A stretch of DNA of 64,000 nt from Streptomyces glaucescens (GTDB lineage: Bacteria; Actinomycetota; Actinomycetes; Streptomycetales; Streptomycetaceae). Under the pieces are notes generated by a model. It did not search any database. It saw only the letters and a program-made list of their open reading frames with translations, and was not told the DNA's origin. Below are positions 43,661 through 53,027 of this stretch, one piece after another; the first letter of the stretch is position 1, and the number at the start of each line of letters is the position of its first letter. The DNA is taken from NCBI RefSeq assembly GCF_000761215.1, contig NZ_CP009438.1:6676501-6740500 (forward strand), read 5' to 3'. Made by a program: the position numbers and the translations under genes.

Positions 43661-44923
43661 GTGACGGACCGGGACACGGGATCCTGGCGGATGCTCGCCG
43701 GACTGCTGGCGGACAGCCACCTCACGCCCTTCGAGGCGCTGCCCGCACGCATCAACGCGCGGGCCCGTGCCGTCGGGTTCGACGACGTACGCATCTACCT
43801 GGGGGATCTCCAGCGCCGGGTGCTGCGGCTGCTGACCGGAAGCGGTCCGGGAACCGGCCCCGGCGGTGAGCCGCCCGACAGGGAACTGACCGTCGAGGGA
43901 ACGGTGGCCGGGCGGGCGTTCCAGTACGGCCACATCATGCCCGTGAGCGGTGACGGCGGCTCCCACCTGTGCTGGGTCCCCCTGCTGAACGGCACCGAGC
44001 GGCTCGGCGTGATGCGGGTGACGGCGCGGGCCGGCGACGAGCGTGCCCGGGAGGACATGCTGGCACTGGCAGGGCTGGCCGCCATGATGGTGGTCGGCGG
44101 CCGTGACACCAGCGACCGGCACGCCCGGCTGACCCGCAGCAGCCCCATGAACGTGGCCGCCGAGATGCAGTGGCAGCTGATGCCGCCGCGCACGTACGCC
44201 GACGGCCGGGTGGTCATCAGCGCCGTGATGGAGCCGGCCTACCAGGTCAGCGGCGACGCCTTCGACTACGGCACCGCCGAGGACCTGGTGCACCTGTCCC
44301 TCTTCGACGCCATGGGCCACGACACGGCGGCCGGTCTGACCGCCACCCTCGCCATGGGCGCGTGCCGCAACCACCGCCGCCAGGGCACGCCGCTCGAGGA
44401 CCTGGGGGACGCCATCGAACGCGTCCTCCTGCAACAGTTCGGGCCCAGCCGCTACGTCACCGGCGTCCTGGCCGACCTCGACACCGCGACCGGCCTGCTG
44501 AGCTGGGTCAACCGGGGCCACCACCCGCCGCTCGTCATCCGGGACGGCCGCTGGGCCACTCGGCTCCACTGCGCTCCCGCCCACCCCATGGGCACCGACC
44601 TCGGTCTGCCCACCCGGATCGGCCGCGAGCACCTGCAGCCCGGGGACCGCCTCGTCCTCTACACCGACGGCATCACCGAAGCCCGCACACCCGGCGGCGA
44701 GGAGTTCGGCCTCACCCGCTTCACCGACTTCCTCATCCGGCACCACGCCGACGAACTGCCCGTGCCGGAAACCCTGCGCCGCCTCATGCGCGCGGTCCTC
44801 GACCACCACGACGGGCAGCTCCAGGACGACGCCACCATCCTGCTCTGCGAATGGCTGGGGCCGATGCCGGACACGGCCGTGTCCGCGCCCCGGGCGGGTG
44901 TCGAGCTGCCCCCGGGCGGCTGA
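43661..44923 (+). CDS. PP2C-type (SpoIIE) serine phosphatase
   Basis: The 420-residue protein has an N-terminal sensor-like region (residues 1-160, GAF-like: RINARARAVGFDDVRIYL and HLCWVPLLNGTERLGVMRV) and a SpoIIE-type PPM phosphatase domain (about 170-405). QLMPPRTYADGRVVISAVME, SGDAFDYG, LFDAMGHDTAAGL (metal-binding aspartates) and LYTDGITEARTPGG are the family motifs. Such phosphatases dephosphorylate anti-anti-sigma factors in partner-switching pathways and so free sigma factors. No anti-sigma or anti-anti-sigma gene is adjacent, so its target is unknown. The GTG at 43661 follows a GGAGGAGCAGCA site. Confidence 0.88.
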   Translation: MTDRDTGSWRMLAGLLADSHLTPFEALPARINARARAVGFDDVRIYLGDLQRRVLRLLTGSGPGTGPGGEPPDRELTVEGTVAGRAFQYGHIMPVSGDGGSHLCWVPLLNGTERLGVMRVTARAGDERAREDMLALAGLAAMMVVGGRDTSDRHARLTRSSPMNVAAEMQWQLMPPRTYADGRVVISAVMEPAYQVSGDAFDYGTAEDLVHLSLFDAMGHDTAAGLTATLAMGACRNHRRQGTPLEDLGDAIERVLLQQFGPSRYVTGVLADLDTATGLLSWVNRGHHPPLVIRDGRWATRLHCAPAHPMGTDLGLPTRIGREHLQPGDRLVLYTDGITEARTPGGEEFGLTRFTDFLIRHHADELPVPETLRRLMRAVLDHHDGQLQDDATILLCEWLGPMPDTAVSAPRAGVELPPGG

Positions 44924-45059
44924 CGGCCGGCGAACCGGCGGCTCCCTCGGAGCGTTCGCCGCGGCGCTCAGCCCGGCCGGCCTTGTCCGCGGGACGTGTG
45001 CCGGCGGACGGGACGACTGAGCAGCCGGCCGGGGCCGGTGACGCGCGTGACGGCTCTCC

Positions 45060-45247
45060 CGTCACCGGCGACGCGACGCGCTCGGCGAGCGCGCCCAGGG
45101 CTGGGTGCGCTGCACCCTGTTGTCGTGGAGCCGCGAGAAGGTGCTCGCCGAGTGGGTGTCGGTCTGCACGACGCAGTACCGGGACCGCATCACCTACCGG
45201 AAGACGTACACCGACTTCCGGTTCTCGGAGCGCCGGTGGAACCCTCG
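45060..45247 (+). pseudogene. probable gene remnant (unknown family)
   Basis: The plus-strand frame reads ALGERAQGWVRCTLLSWSRE and continues KVLAEWVSVCTTQYRDRITY and TDFRFSERRW. It is rich in Trp, Tyr and charged residues and has coding-like third positions, but has no start with a ribosome site. It runs in frame without a stop through the hairpin into the next small gene. It looks like a decayed C-terminal part of a larger gene. The family is not recognised, so the call is tentative. Confidence 0.35.
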
Positions 45248-45293
45248 CTCGAAGAGTGGCCGGCCGCCGTCCGGCGGCCGGCCACTCTTCGAG
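45248..45293 (+). terminator. strong hairpin upstream of the PGPGW-like gene
   Basis: A perfect inverted repeat has 21-base arms (45248-45268, 45273-45293) around a GTCC loop. It separates the remnant from the next gene and may stop transcription from the phosphatase side. Confidence 0.65.
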
Positions 45294-45323
45294 CACACCC
45301 GTGACCAGCGAAGAGGAACCACC

Positions 45324-45497
45324 ATGTCCCAGCCTCGCGCAGGCATCCTGGTGATGTCGGCCGGCGCCGCCCTCACCGTCGCCGGAGCGGCCATGTACGT
45401 CCTGCCGGGCCCCGGCCTCCCCCTCCTGGCCCTCGGCCTGGCGGCGGTCGCGGCCGGCGCGGCACTGTGGCTCACCGGCCGCGGGAAGTCCGGCTGA
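45324..45497 (+). CDS. small PGPGW-like membrane protein (57 residues)
   Basis: The 57-residue protein has two short hydrophobic segments around the motif LPGPGLPLLALGL, the mark of the PGPGW/TIGR02611-type putative transmembrane family. Helices span about residues 8-28 and 32-49. Function is unknown. The ATG at 45324 follows AAGAGGAACC. Two hairpins follow the gene. Confidence 0.75.
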   Translation: MSQPRAGILVMSAGAALTVAGAAMYVLPGPGLPLLALGLAAVAAGAALWLTGRGKSG

Positions 45498-45555
45498 GCC
45501 CGCCCGGTCCGGCCGGGCGGGCGTCCGTGGGCGGCGGCCGGCCCGCCGCCCACGG
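45498..45555. terminator. tandem hairpins between PGPGW-like gene and gdhA
   Basis: Two back-to-back perfect repeats: 10-base arms at 45498-45507 and 45513-45522, and 13-base arms at 45525-45537 and 45543-45555. They start on the base after the stop codon of the small gene and end 40 bases before the 3' end of the convergent gdhA. Confidence 0.78.
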
Positions 45556-45595
45556 TGTCGCGCCCGCCCGGCGCGGGGGGCACCGGCCGTCCGCG

Positions 45596-46954
45596 TCAGA
45601 TGACGCCCTGGGCGAGCATCGCGTCCGCGACCCGTTCGAAGCCGGCGATGTTGGCGCCGGTGACGTAGTCGCCCGGGGCCCCGTAGCGCGCGGCGGTCTC
45701 GTGGCAGGTGGTGTGGATGTCGCTCATGATGCGCGCCAGCTCCTCCTCCACCCGGGCCGGCGACCAGGCCGTACGCGCGTGGTTCTGCGCCATCTCCAGG
45801 GCGCTGACCGCGACCCCGCCCGCGTTGGCGGCCTTGCCGGGGCCGAAGGCGACCCCCGCGCGCTGGAAGAGGTGCACGGCCTCGGGCGTGGTGGGCATGT
45901 TCGCGCCCTCGGCCACCGCCTTCACCCCGTTGCGCACGAGCGTGGCCGCGTCGTCCTCGTCCAGCTCGTTCTGGGTGGCGGACGGCAGCGCGATGTCCGC
46001 CGGCACCTCCCAGACCCGTCCGCCGGGCACGAACCGCGCGGAGGCTCCGCGCCGCTCGGCGTACTCGCTGATCCGCCCGCGCTCCACCTCCTTGACCTGC
46101 TTGAGCAGATCGACGTCGATGCCCTTGTCGTCCACCACGTAGCCGCTGGAGTCCGAGCAGGTCAGGGGGTTGGCGCCGAGGGCGAGCAGCTTCTCGACGG
46201 TGTAGATGGCGACGTTGCCGGAGCCCGAGACGACCGCCGTCTGCCCCTCCAGGTCCTCGCCGCGCTCGCGCAGCATCGCCGCCGCGAACAGCACGCTCCC
46301 GTACCCGGTGGCCTCGGGCCGGATCGCCGAGCCGCCCCAGCCGGAACCCTTGCCGGTGAGGACACCGGCCTCCCAGCGGTTGGTGATCCTGCGGTACTGC
46401 CCGAACAGGTAGCCGATCTCGCGGCCGCCGACCCCGATGTCACCGGCCGGCACGTCGGTGTGCTCGCCGATGTGCCGGTACAGCTCCGTCATGAACGACT
46501 GGCAGAACCGCATGACCTCCGCGTCGCTGCGGCCGTGCGGGTCGAAGTCGCTGCCGCCCTTGCCGCCGCCGATGCCGAGGCCGGTCAGCGCGTTCTTGAA
46601 GATCTGCTCGAAGCCGAGGAACTTGACGATCCCGAGGTTCACGGACGGGTGGAAGCGCAGGCCTCCCTTGTACGGCCCGAGAGCGCTGTTGAACTCCACC
46701 CGGAAGCCTCGGTTGACGTGCACGCGGCCCCGGTCGTCCTGCCAGGGGACCCGGAAGATGACCTGGCGTTCCGGCTCGCACAGCCGCTCGATGAGGCCCG
46801 GCTCGGCGTACTCCGGCCGCACCGCCAGCACCGGCGCGAGCGAGTCCAGTACCTCGTGCACGGCCTGGTGGAACTCCGGCTGGGCGGGGTTGCGTCGCTC
46901 TATCTCGACCCGCAGGGCCTCGAGTCGGGTCGTGCTGTCGTCTCGGGTCGTCAC
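45596..46954 (-). CDS. gdhA: NADP-type glutamate dehydrogenase
   Basis: The 452-residue protein matches the hexameric bacterial glutamate dehydrogenase of about 450 residues. Motifs are PYKGGLRFHPSVN (substrate lysine), GGGKGGSDFDPHGRSDAE with the catalytic lysine and aspartate, and the coenzyme loop VVSGSGNVAIYTVEKL. It makes glutamate from 2-oxoglutarate and ammonia. The GTG at 46954 follows GAAAGGGA; longer frames are possible but unlikely. A 514-base upstream gap may hold nitrogen-responsive sites. Confidence 0.92.
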   Translation of the reverse strand: MTTRDDSTTRLEALRVEIERRNPAQPEFHQAVHEVLDSLAPVLAVRPEYAEPGLIERLCEPERQVIFRVPWQDDRGRVHVNRGFRVEFNSALGPYKGGLRFHPSVNLGIVKFLGFEQIFKNALTGLGIGGGKGGSDFDPHGRSDAEVMRFCQSFMTELYRHIGEHTDVPAGDIGVGGREIGYLFGQYRRITNRWEAGVLTGKGSGWGGSAIRPEATGYGSVLFAAAMLRERGEDLEGQTAVVSGSGNVAIYTVEKLLALGANPLTCSDSSGYVVDDKGIDVDLLKQVKEVERGRISEYAERRGASARFVPGGRVWEVPADIALPSATQNELDEDDAATLVRNGVKAVAEGANMPTTPEAVHLFQRAGVAFGPGKAANAGGVAVSALEMAQNHARTAWSPARVEEELARIMSDIHTTCHETAARYGAPGDYVTGANIAGFERVADAMLAQGVI

Positions 46955-47468
46955 AGGGTCCCTTTCTGACACGGCTGCTACCGGTACGAGACCGGTGGTG
47001 GGCGCTCGGCGCCGTTGCCGCGCGCAGGACGGGCCGTCCCGGGGACTCGGCCGGCGCGTGGCACCGGCCGCCCGGGAAACGACCGGCCCCCCAGTGTTAC
47101 CCCTGTGTAAAGCCCGAGGCCAGCGTGGGTGCGCCAACCGTCCGGACTCTGAGACGCGAGATCGAATCCGGCCCCCGCCCGGGCACGCGCGGGATCCCGG
47201 GTGCCCGGTGCCACCCTGTCAGGAGGCCGGGCGGCACCGCGGCTGCCGCCGGCACCGGCCACCGTGCCGCCGGCCGCGGCACGCGGTTCCGCGGCGGCCG
47301 GCAACGGCCCCGGCGTCTTCACGCGGCGCCGCAGGTCCGCACCCCCCCTGGAGGCGGTGTCCGGCGCAGGCGGTCCCGGTGGAGCGGGGCACCGGCCGGG
47401 CACGGGACGAGGACGGGGCGCGCGGGCGGCACACCTGTCCCTGCGGGGCCGCGGTCACGCCGCCCGGC
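46955..47468. other. 514-bp region upstream of gdhA
   Basis: No gene is supported. TTAC (47097-47100) and GTAA (47107-47110) form a 14-base inverted repeat with spacer CCCTGT, about 140 bases before the gdhA start. The remainder is GC-rich. Confidence 0.45.
47097..47110. promoter_or_regulatory. candidate operator upstream of gdhA
   Basis: TTAC-CCCTGT-GTAA is an inverted repeat in an otherwise very GC-rich stretch, about 140 bases upstream of the gdhA GTG. Half-sites of TTAC/GTAA type occur in several regulator sites, including nitrogen ones, but this does not fit a full GlnR box. Confidence 0.3.
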
Positions 47469-48680
47469 TCACGGAGGGCCGTCGGCGCCCCGCAGGTGCA
47501 GGGCGCGCAAGGCCACCTCCAGGGCGAAGCGGTGCTCGGGGTCGGCGAGCCGGTCGCCGAGGTAGGCGTCGAGGTTGCGCAGGCGGTAGCGGACGGTCTG
47601 GGCGTGGACGCCCAGCATCTCGCCCACCTGTTCCGCGGGCGCCCGGGTGGAGACGTGGACCCGCAGGGTCTCGATGAGCCGGTCGCGCCGGCTGGGCGGG
47701 AGGCCGTCGAGCGGGGCGAGTTCCCGGGCCGCCAGATGGTCGACCAGGGCGTGGTCGGACAGCAGCCACAGGGTGGTGAGGTGGTCCTCGCAGGCGACCA
47801 GCGGGGCGTCGGGAACCACCCCGTCGTCGACGAACTGCAGGACGCGGCGCGCCCAGCGCACCGAGTCGGCGGCCTGGGTGAGGGGAACGGTCAGCCCGAG
47901 CACGGCACGGGTGCCGGACAGCGCCCGGCGGATCATCGCGAGCCGCTGCGGGGTGAGGTCGCCGGGGACGAGCAGGTGGGGCTGGGGGATGTCCAGATCG
48001 GCGAGGACGTCCTCGTCGAGCGCGGCCTGGACGCGGTCCGCCACCGGGGGGCGCAGCGCGACCAGCGTGCACCGGCGGGGCAGCTCCCAGGCGGCGGCCT
48101 CGGACAGCTCGGCCACGGTCGTCCGCGGCAGCGGCGGCGCGGCCAGGATGAGGTGTAACAGGCGTCTTCGTAACGCGGACACCTCCGACGCGGCGCGCTC
48201 CCGCACCTCGGCGTACCCCTCGCGGGTGACCGCCTCCAGCTCCTCGACGTAGGCGAAGAGGGCGTCGGCGAAGGAGAGGATGACGGTGGGCGAGAGGTTG
48301 TGCTGCCGCCCGACCGTCCTGGCGCGGCGCAGCGCGATCCGCGCTCCGAGGCGGTAGGCGCCTTGCAGGGTCTCCAGGTCGCGCCCTTCGTACGCCTCCA
48401 CCCGGCCGAACCTGCGCAGCAGTTCGTCGCGCAGTTCCGAGCGCCTGCCGGGATCGGCGACCCGGTCCACGAAGGTGACCAGCGCCTGCTCCACGCCTTG
48501 CCGGATCGCGTCCCCGTTCGGCCCGTTGAGCAGCCGGCCGTACACCGGGTAGGCCCGGGTGACCTCCGCTCGTATCTCGTTGAGCAGGCCGGGGAGTTCC
48601 GGCCGGATGAGGGCCGCGAACCTCTTCGGCAGCGGGCCGAGCGGTTCGCCGACCTCGGGGGACCGTGTGATCGAGGGCAT
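47469..48680 (-). CDS. PucR-family regulator with two TTA codons
   Basis: The 403-residue protein has a RsbR-like N-terminal helical domain (FAALIRPELPGLLNEIRAEV onward) and a C-terminal PucR/CdaR helix-turn-helix (RLIETLRVHVSTRAPAEQVG, then GVHAQTVRYRLRNLDAYL, residues about 366-386). Leucines 170 and 175 are encoded by TTA (48171-48173 and 48156-48158 read on the minus strand), the codon read only by the developmental tRNA of bldA, with a rare AGA two codons after the first. Its translation should thus be limited to later growth. Its targets are not known; the mce region is a plausible one. Repeated GGTGT/ACACC palindromes lie upstream. Confidence 0.85.
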   Translation of the reverse strand: MPSITRSPEVGEPLGPLPKRFAALIRPELPGLLNEIRAEVTRAYPVYGRLLNGPNGDAIRQGVEQALVTFVDRVADPGRRSELRDELLRRFGRVEAYEGRDLETLQGAYRLGARIALRRARTVGRQHNLSPTVILSFADALFAYVEELEAVTREGYAEVRERAASEVSALRRRLLHLILAAPPLPRTTVAELSEAAAWELPRRCTLVALRPPVADRVQAALDEDVLADLDIPQPHLLVPGDLTPQRLAMIRRALSGTRAVLGLTVPLTQAADSVRWARRVLQFVDDGVVPDAPLVACEDHLTTLWLLSDHALVDHLAARELAPLDGLPPSRRDRLIETLRVHVSTRAPAEQVGEMLGVHAQTVRYRLRNLDAYLGDRLADPEHRFALEVALRALHLRGADGPP

Positions 48681-48769
48681 GAGTCACCTCTTGCGCTCCG
48701 ACGCGTCCGGCGAGGTGGCCGGCCGGGCGCGGTCCGCCTCGCGCGGAGGGCGTCCGGACCGGTCCACCA

Positions 48770-48827
48770 GGTGTCACACCGGTGTGGGTGCTGAAACTTA
48801 ATCAACTCGACCGCTTGGTGTACACCA
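48770..48827. promoter_or_regulatory. cluster of GGTGT/ACACC palindromes upstream of the PucR gene
   Basis: Three elements share the half site GGTGT or its complement: GGTGTCACACC (48770-48780), CACACCGGTGTG (48775-48786, perfect) and TGGTGTACACCA (48816-48827, perfect). They lie 90-147 bases upstream of the regulator's ATG, which suits autoregulation. Confidence 0.5.
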
Positions 48828-48898
48828 TTCGGGCGCATTCGGCCGGTGCCTGGCGAGCCCGTCGCCGGAAACGGCCGGGAAGCGCCGTCGGACGGCCG

Positions 48899-49876
48899 TC
48901 AGCGGACGGCGGAGCGCCAGTTGCGGGCGAGCACCTTGCCGGCGTCGGGCGCGACGGTGCCGGGTGCGGTGAGGCCGGCCAGGTGGGTCTGGGCGCTGTT
49001 CAGGGTGAGGCTGTTGTTCCCGGCGGCGGACGGCAGACCGGTCTTCGCGTTGACGGCGGCGTTGATCAGACCGATGTTCAGGCCGCAGCCGGCGGCCGCC
49101 GGCACCGCGAAAGTGCCGTCGTTCTGCGGGGCGCCGGTGAGGTCGATGCGGCTCATCTCCCCGGCCTCGTCGAGCGTGCCGTCGCCGGTGAAGAAGCTCA
49201 TGCCGAACGCCGGGTAGTCGAGGTTCCTCGGCCGCAGCACGATCGGCGCGGACGCCGATCCGATGTAGCACTTGTCGCCGAGGAGCGGGTTCTCCAGGTG
49301 GATGCGGACCGGCAGGGCGACGATCGGCATGTCCTTGAGGACGCCCGCGGTCTGGTCGAAGGCGTACGGCGCGCCGACGGACTCCATGGTGGCGGTGATC
49401 TTGTTGAGCCTGGCGTCGCTCAGGGTCTGGCAGATGCCGGTGATGACCGGTATGTCGCTCGGGCACATGAGGCCGAGCAGGCCGCCGGGGACGGTGGCGG
49501 AGTCGGCGACCAGGGCGCCTCCTGGCGGGGCGACGACGGTGCTGGTGCCGTCCGCGTTCTGGACGACACCGAACTGGAGGTTGGTCCTGCCCGTGACGAC
49601 GGTGGTCTTGCCCAGCTTGATGGAGCCGCTGGCGGAGGTCGAGACCACGCACTGCGGGGTCCGGTCGAATCCGTCGGCGGCCAGCATCGCCGGGGCCTCC
49701 ACGGGACAGCGGGTGAAGGGCGCCCACTGGCCGTTCAGTGTGGGGTCGGCGGCGGTCGCGCCGCCCACGGAGGCGAGGGTGCCGAGCGCGGTCAGGGCGG
49801 CGACGGCGGAGAACCGGGTCCGGGTGGAGAGCCGGGTCCGGGCGGAGCGCCGGGTGCGGGTCGAGAGCCGGGGCAT
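48899..49876 (-). CDS. secreted protein of unknown function (325 residues)
   Basis: The product has an arginine-rich N-terminus with repeated RTR motifs, a hydrophobic signal (residues about 24-42) and cleavage near ATAADP. The mature part is beta-rich with cysteine pairs (FTRCPVEAPAM, CVVSTSASGSI, MCPSDIPVITGICQTL, CYIGSASAPI, GCGLNIGLI). It resembles the C-terminal secreted part of actinobacterial proteins found beside mce or steroid loci, but I cannot name the family with confidence. It lies 45 bases downstream of the next secreted gene on the same strand, so they are probably co-transcribed. Confidence 0.65.
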   Translation of the reverse strand: MPRLSTRTRRSARTRLSTRTRFSAVAALTALGTLASVGGATAADPTLNGQWAPFTRCPVEAPAMLAADGFDRTPQCVVSTSASGSIKLGKTTVVTGRTNLQFGVVQNADGTSTVVAPPGGALVADSATVPGGLLGLMCPSDIPVITGICQTLSDARLNKITATMESVGAPYAFDQTAGVLKDMPIVALPVRIHLENPLLGDKCYIGSASAPIVLRPRNLDYPAFGMSFFTGDGTLDEAGEMSRIDLTGAPQNDGTFAVPAAAGCGLNIGLINAAVNAKTGLPSAAGNNSLTLNSAQTHLAGLTAPGTVAPDAGKVLARNWRSAVR

Positions 49877-49921
49877 GGTGGTGGCCTTCCGGGGAGAAGG
49901 AGGAGCGCCGGGCGGGACGGC

Positions 49922-51559
49922 TCAGCGCTCGGGGACGGGGATCACGAGGGGCTGCAGGTCCTCGGTGCACTGGTCCGGGTTGAAGACCTGCACCGCGCAC
50001 GTCTGGCCCTGCATCTGCTTGATGTAGTTGCCGGGGCCGGAGACGGAGGCGGTGAGCAGCCGGTCGAGGTTCTCGCCACCGCCACCGCCGCAGCCGGTGA
50101 AGGCGGGGATGGTCACCTCGCCGGTCAACGGGCCGCCTGAGCTGAGCAGATAGCCGACCGGCAGGTCGGGAGGCTGGTGCGAGCTGCGGCCGGTCAGCAC
50201 CAGGTGGTCACCGGGGAACTTCGCGGGCTCGGGCTCCGGGGAGCGCAGCGGGCCCCGCGTCCGGCAGTCGTCACCGACGTCCAGCGGGGTCCCGTTGACC
50301 TCCAGCGCGGTCACCCGCAGGACCAGCGGGACCCGGATCCGGGTCTCCATCTTGGTGAACAGGGTGATGAAGGAGGTCTCGCCCCTGCCGTCCATGGTCA
50401 TGGGGCCCGTCTGCTCCAGCACCATGGTGGCCTTGGTCGGGGCGAAGCCGAAGGTCAGGAAGGTGGACTGGAAGGGCGGGGTGCGCGGCTCCCCCCGGTA
50501 CCGGAGGGTCCCCTCCGAGTGCTGGGTGAGATAGCCCCCGGTGAAGTCCGGGAAGAACTCGATGTCGGTGGGGCCCTGTTCGATCAGCGCGCACGACAGG
50601 GGGATGAGCGAGGCTCCCTCCAGCTTGCGCACGTTGGCGTAGCCGGTGATGTAGGCGTTCAGCGACGCCGAGGTGGACGGGTGCTGTTCGTCGTAGCGGC
50701 AGTCGGGGGCCGGCGGCCGCGGGGCGGCGGCCCCCGGGCCGGGTTCCGTCACGGCCGGCGCCCGGTCCTCCGGGTCCCCCTGTCCCTCCGGCTGCTCCTG
50801 GTTCCCCTCGTCCTCCTCGTCCGGCTGGTGGTCCGGGTCCCCCGGGGGCTGCGGGGCGGTGGGGTCGCCCGAGCCCGGTGCCGGGGCGGAGGGGGAGGCC
50901 GGGGCCGGGGTGGTGCCCGGGTCCGTGGGGTCCGGCCCGACCAGAACCGTGGCCAGCAGGCCCCGCTCCGGCGCGTCCTCGGCGAGCGCGCACTCGACGG
51001 TCAGCGCGGCGGGGTCGGCGGCGGCCCCGTCCGGGGTGTCGAGTGCCAGATCGAGGGCGAGGGCGCGGGCGGAGAACGTGAGGGCCCCGTGCGCGCGGGC
51101 GGTGACCGAGGGCACCTCGCCCGTCGCGGTCAGCGTCAGCGGCCCCGAGGCGGGGAGCGCGGCCGGCGGCGCCGTACCGCGCCAGGTGGCCTCGGCCGTC
51201 GACTCCCCTTGGGCGATCCCGACGCCCAGACGGGTCACCGCCCGCACGCCGGCCGCCCGGCCGGCGGTGAGATCCGCGACCGCCTCCGCGGGCAGCTCCA
51301 CGGTGGTCGTGACGTCGGCGGGGGTGAACGGGCTGCCCGCCGTCGTCGCGGTGGGGAGGTCCGCCGTGACGCGTACCGTCGCGGGCAGTTCGCCCGAGGG
51401 CAGCCGGCAGACGTAGGGGAGCGCGACGTCGGCCTCCTGGGTGCCCGGGGCGGACACCGCGGCGGGGACCATGGCGGCGAGCACCACGAACGCGCCGATG
51501 ACCGCGGTCCTGGCGGGCACCCGGGACAGCCGCCGCGTGGCGGCGCGATGGCCTCTCAT
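49922..51559 (-). CDS. secreted multi-domain protein, DUF6801-like (545 residues)
   Basis: The protein has a positively charged N-terminus and one hydrophobic helix (about residues 19-36). An Ig-like first domain (YVCRLPSGELPATVRVTADLP to about residue 195) precedes a Pro/Glu/Gln-rich linker (about 205-290, with runs of DEEDEGNQEQPEGQG). The C-terminal domain has paired cysteines (CRYDEQHPST, CALIEQGPTDI, GCGGGGGENLDRLL, CAVQVF and QCTEDLQPLVIP). The first domain resembles DUF6801. It is probably exported and envelope-associated. It is the middle of three secreted genes reading away from the mce operon. Confidence 0.65.
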   Translation of the reverse strand: MRGHRAATRRLSRVPARTAVIGAFVVLAAMVPAAVSAPGTQEADVALPYVCRLPSGELPATVRVTADLPTATTAGSPFTPADVTTTVELPAEAVADLTAGRAAGVRAVTRLGVGIAQGESTAEATWRGTAPPAALPASGPLTLTATGEVPSVTARAHGALTFSARALALDLALDTPDGAAADPAALTVECALAEDAPERGLLATVLVGPDPTDPGTTPAPASPSAPAPGSGDPTAPQPPGDPDHQPDEEDEGNQEQPEGQGDPEDRAPAVTEPGPGAAAPRPPAPDCRYDEQHPSTSASLNAYITGYANVRKLEGASLIPLSCALIEQGPTDIEFFPDFTGGYLTQHSEGTLRYRGEPRTPPFQSTFLTFGFAPTKATMVLEQTGPMTMDGRGETSFITLFTKMETRIRVPLVLRVTALEVNGTPLDVGDDCRTRGPLRSPEPEPAKFPGDHLVLTGRSSHQPPDLPVGYLLSSGGPLTGEVTIPAFTGCGGGGGENLDRLLTASVSGPGNYIKQMQGQTCAVQVFNPDQCTEDLQPLVIPVPER

Positions 51560-51682
51560 ACGACTCCCGTCAGTCGTTCACCGGGGACAGGGGGCGGAAC
51601 GTGCGGCCCGGCGGGGCCGGGCAGTCGGCGTCCGCCCGGCCGGGGTGCGTGACCGGCCGGGCGGACGCGTGCCGTGCGCGCC

Positions 51683-52708
<1,026 letters not shown>

Positions 52709-52826
52709 TTACTCAGCCGTAACGTGCCGGTGCGGTGCTCGGTTCCAGGTCGGCGGCCCTCGCCGGCCGGACCGCGGCGGATGCCCTCCGGCCGTTCCCT
52801 CCCGCCGAGGCCGGACATCCGGCGGC

Positions 52827-52868
52827 GGGGTCCCGCGGTCCCGCCCCTGCGCGGGACCGCGGGACCCC
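52827..52868 (+). terminator. long hairpin in the leader of the mce operon
   Basis: A perfect inverted repeat with 18-base arms (52827-52844, 52851-52868) and a CCCTGC loop lies 160 bases upstream of the ATPase start. It could be an attenuator or a terminator of a short upstream transcript. No U-tract follows. Confidence 0.5.
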
Positions 52869-53027
52869 TGCCCCAGGGGGGACACGGGCGGGCGGCGCGG
52901 GTTGTCTGCCGGGTGACAAACGGCGGGAGGACGACGGGAACGCGGGGCCGCACCCGTTGTCAGCGGCGCGCCCCGGTCCGGTGCGCGGGCCCGCCGGCAC
53001 AACCGACGAGCGTCCGCTGGAGGTGAT

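Larger units (their letters stand above)
44924..45323. other. 400-bp gap with a coding-like fragment and a terminator-like hairpin
   Basis: The first 140 bases hold nothing recognisable. From about 45060 a frame with almost entirely G/C third positions runs to 45247 (listed separately), and a perfect hairpin follows. The ribosome site AAGAGGAACC precedes the ATG at 45324. Confidence 0.5.

Noticed and set aside
47201..47677. Open frames in the 514-bp region upstream of gdhA
   Set aside because: Rich in Arg/Pro/Gly with no motif, and they run into the PucR gene in the wrong frame.
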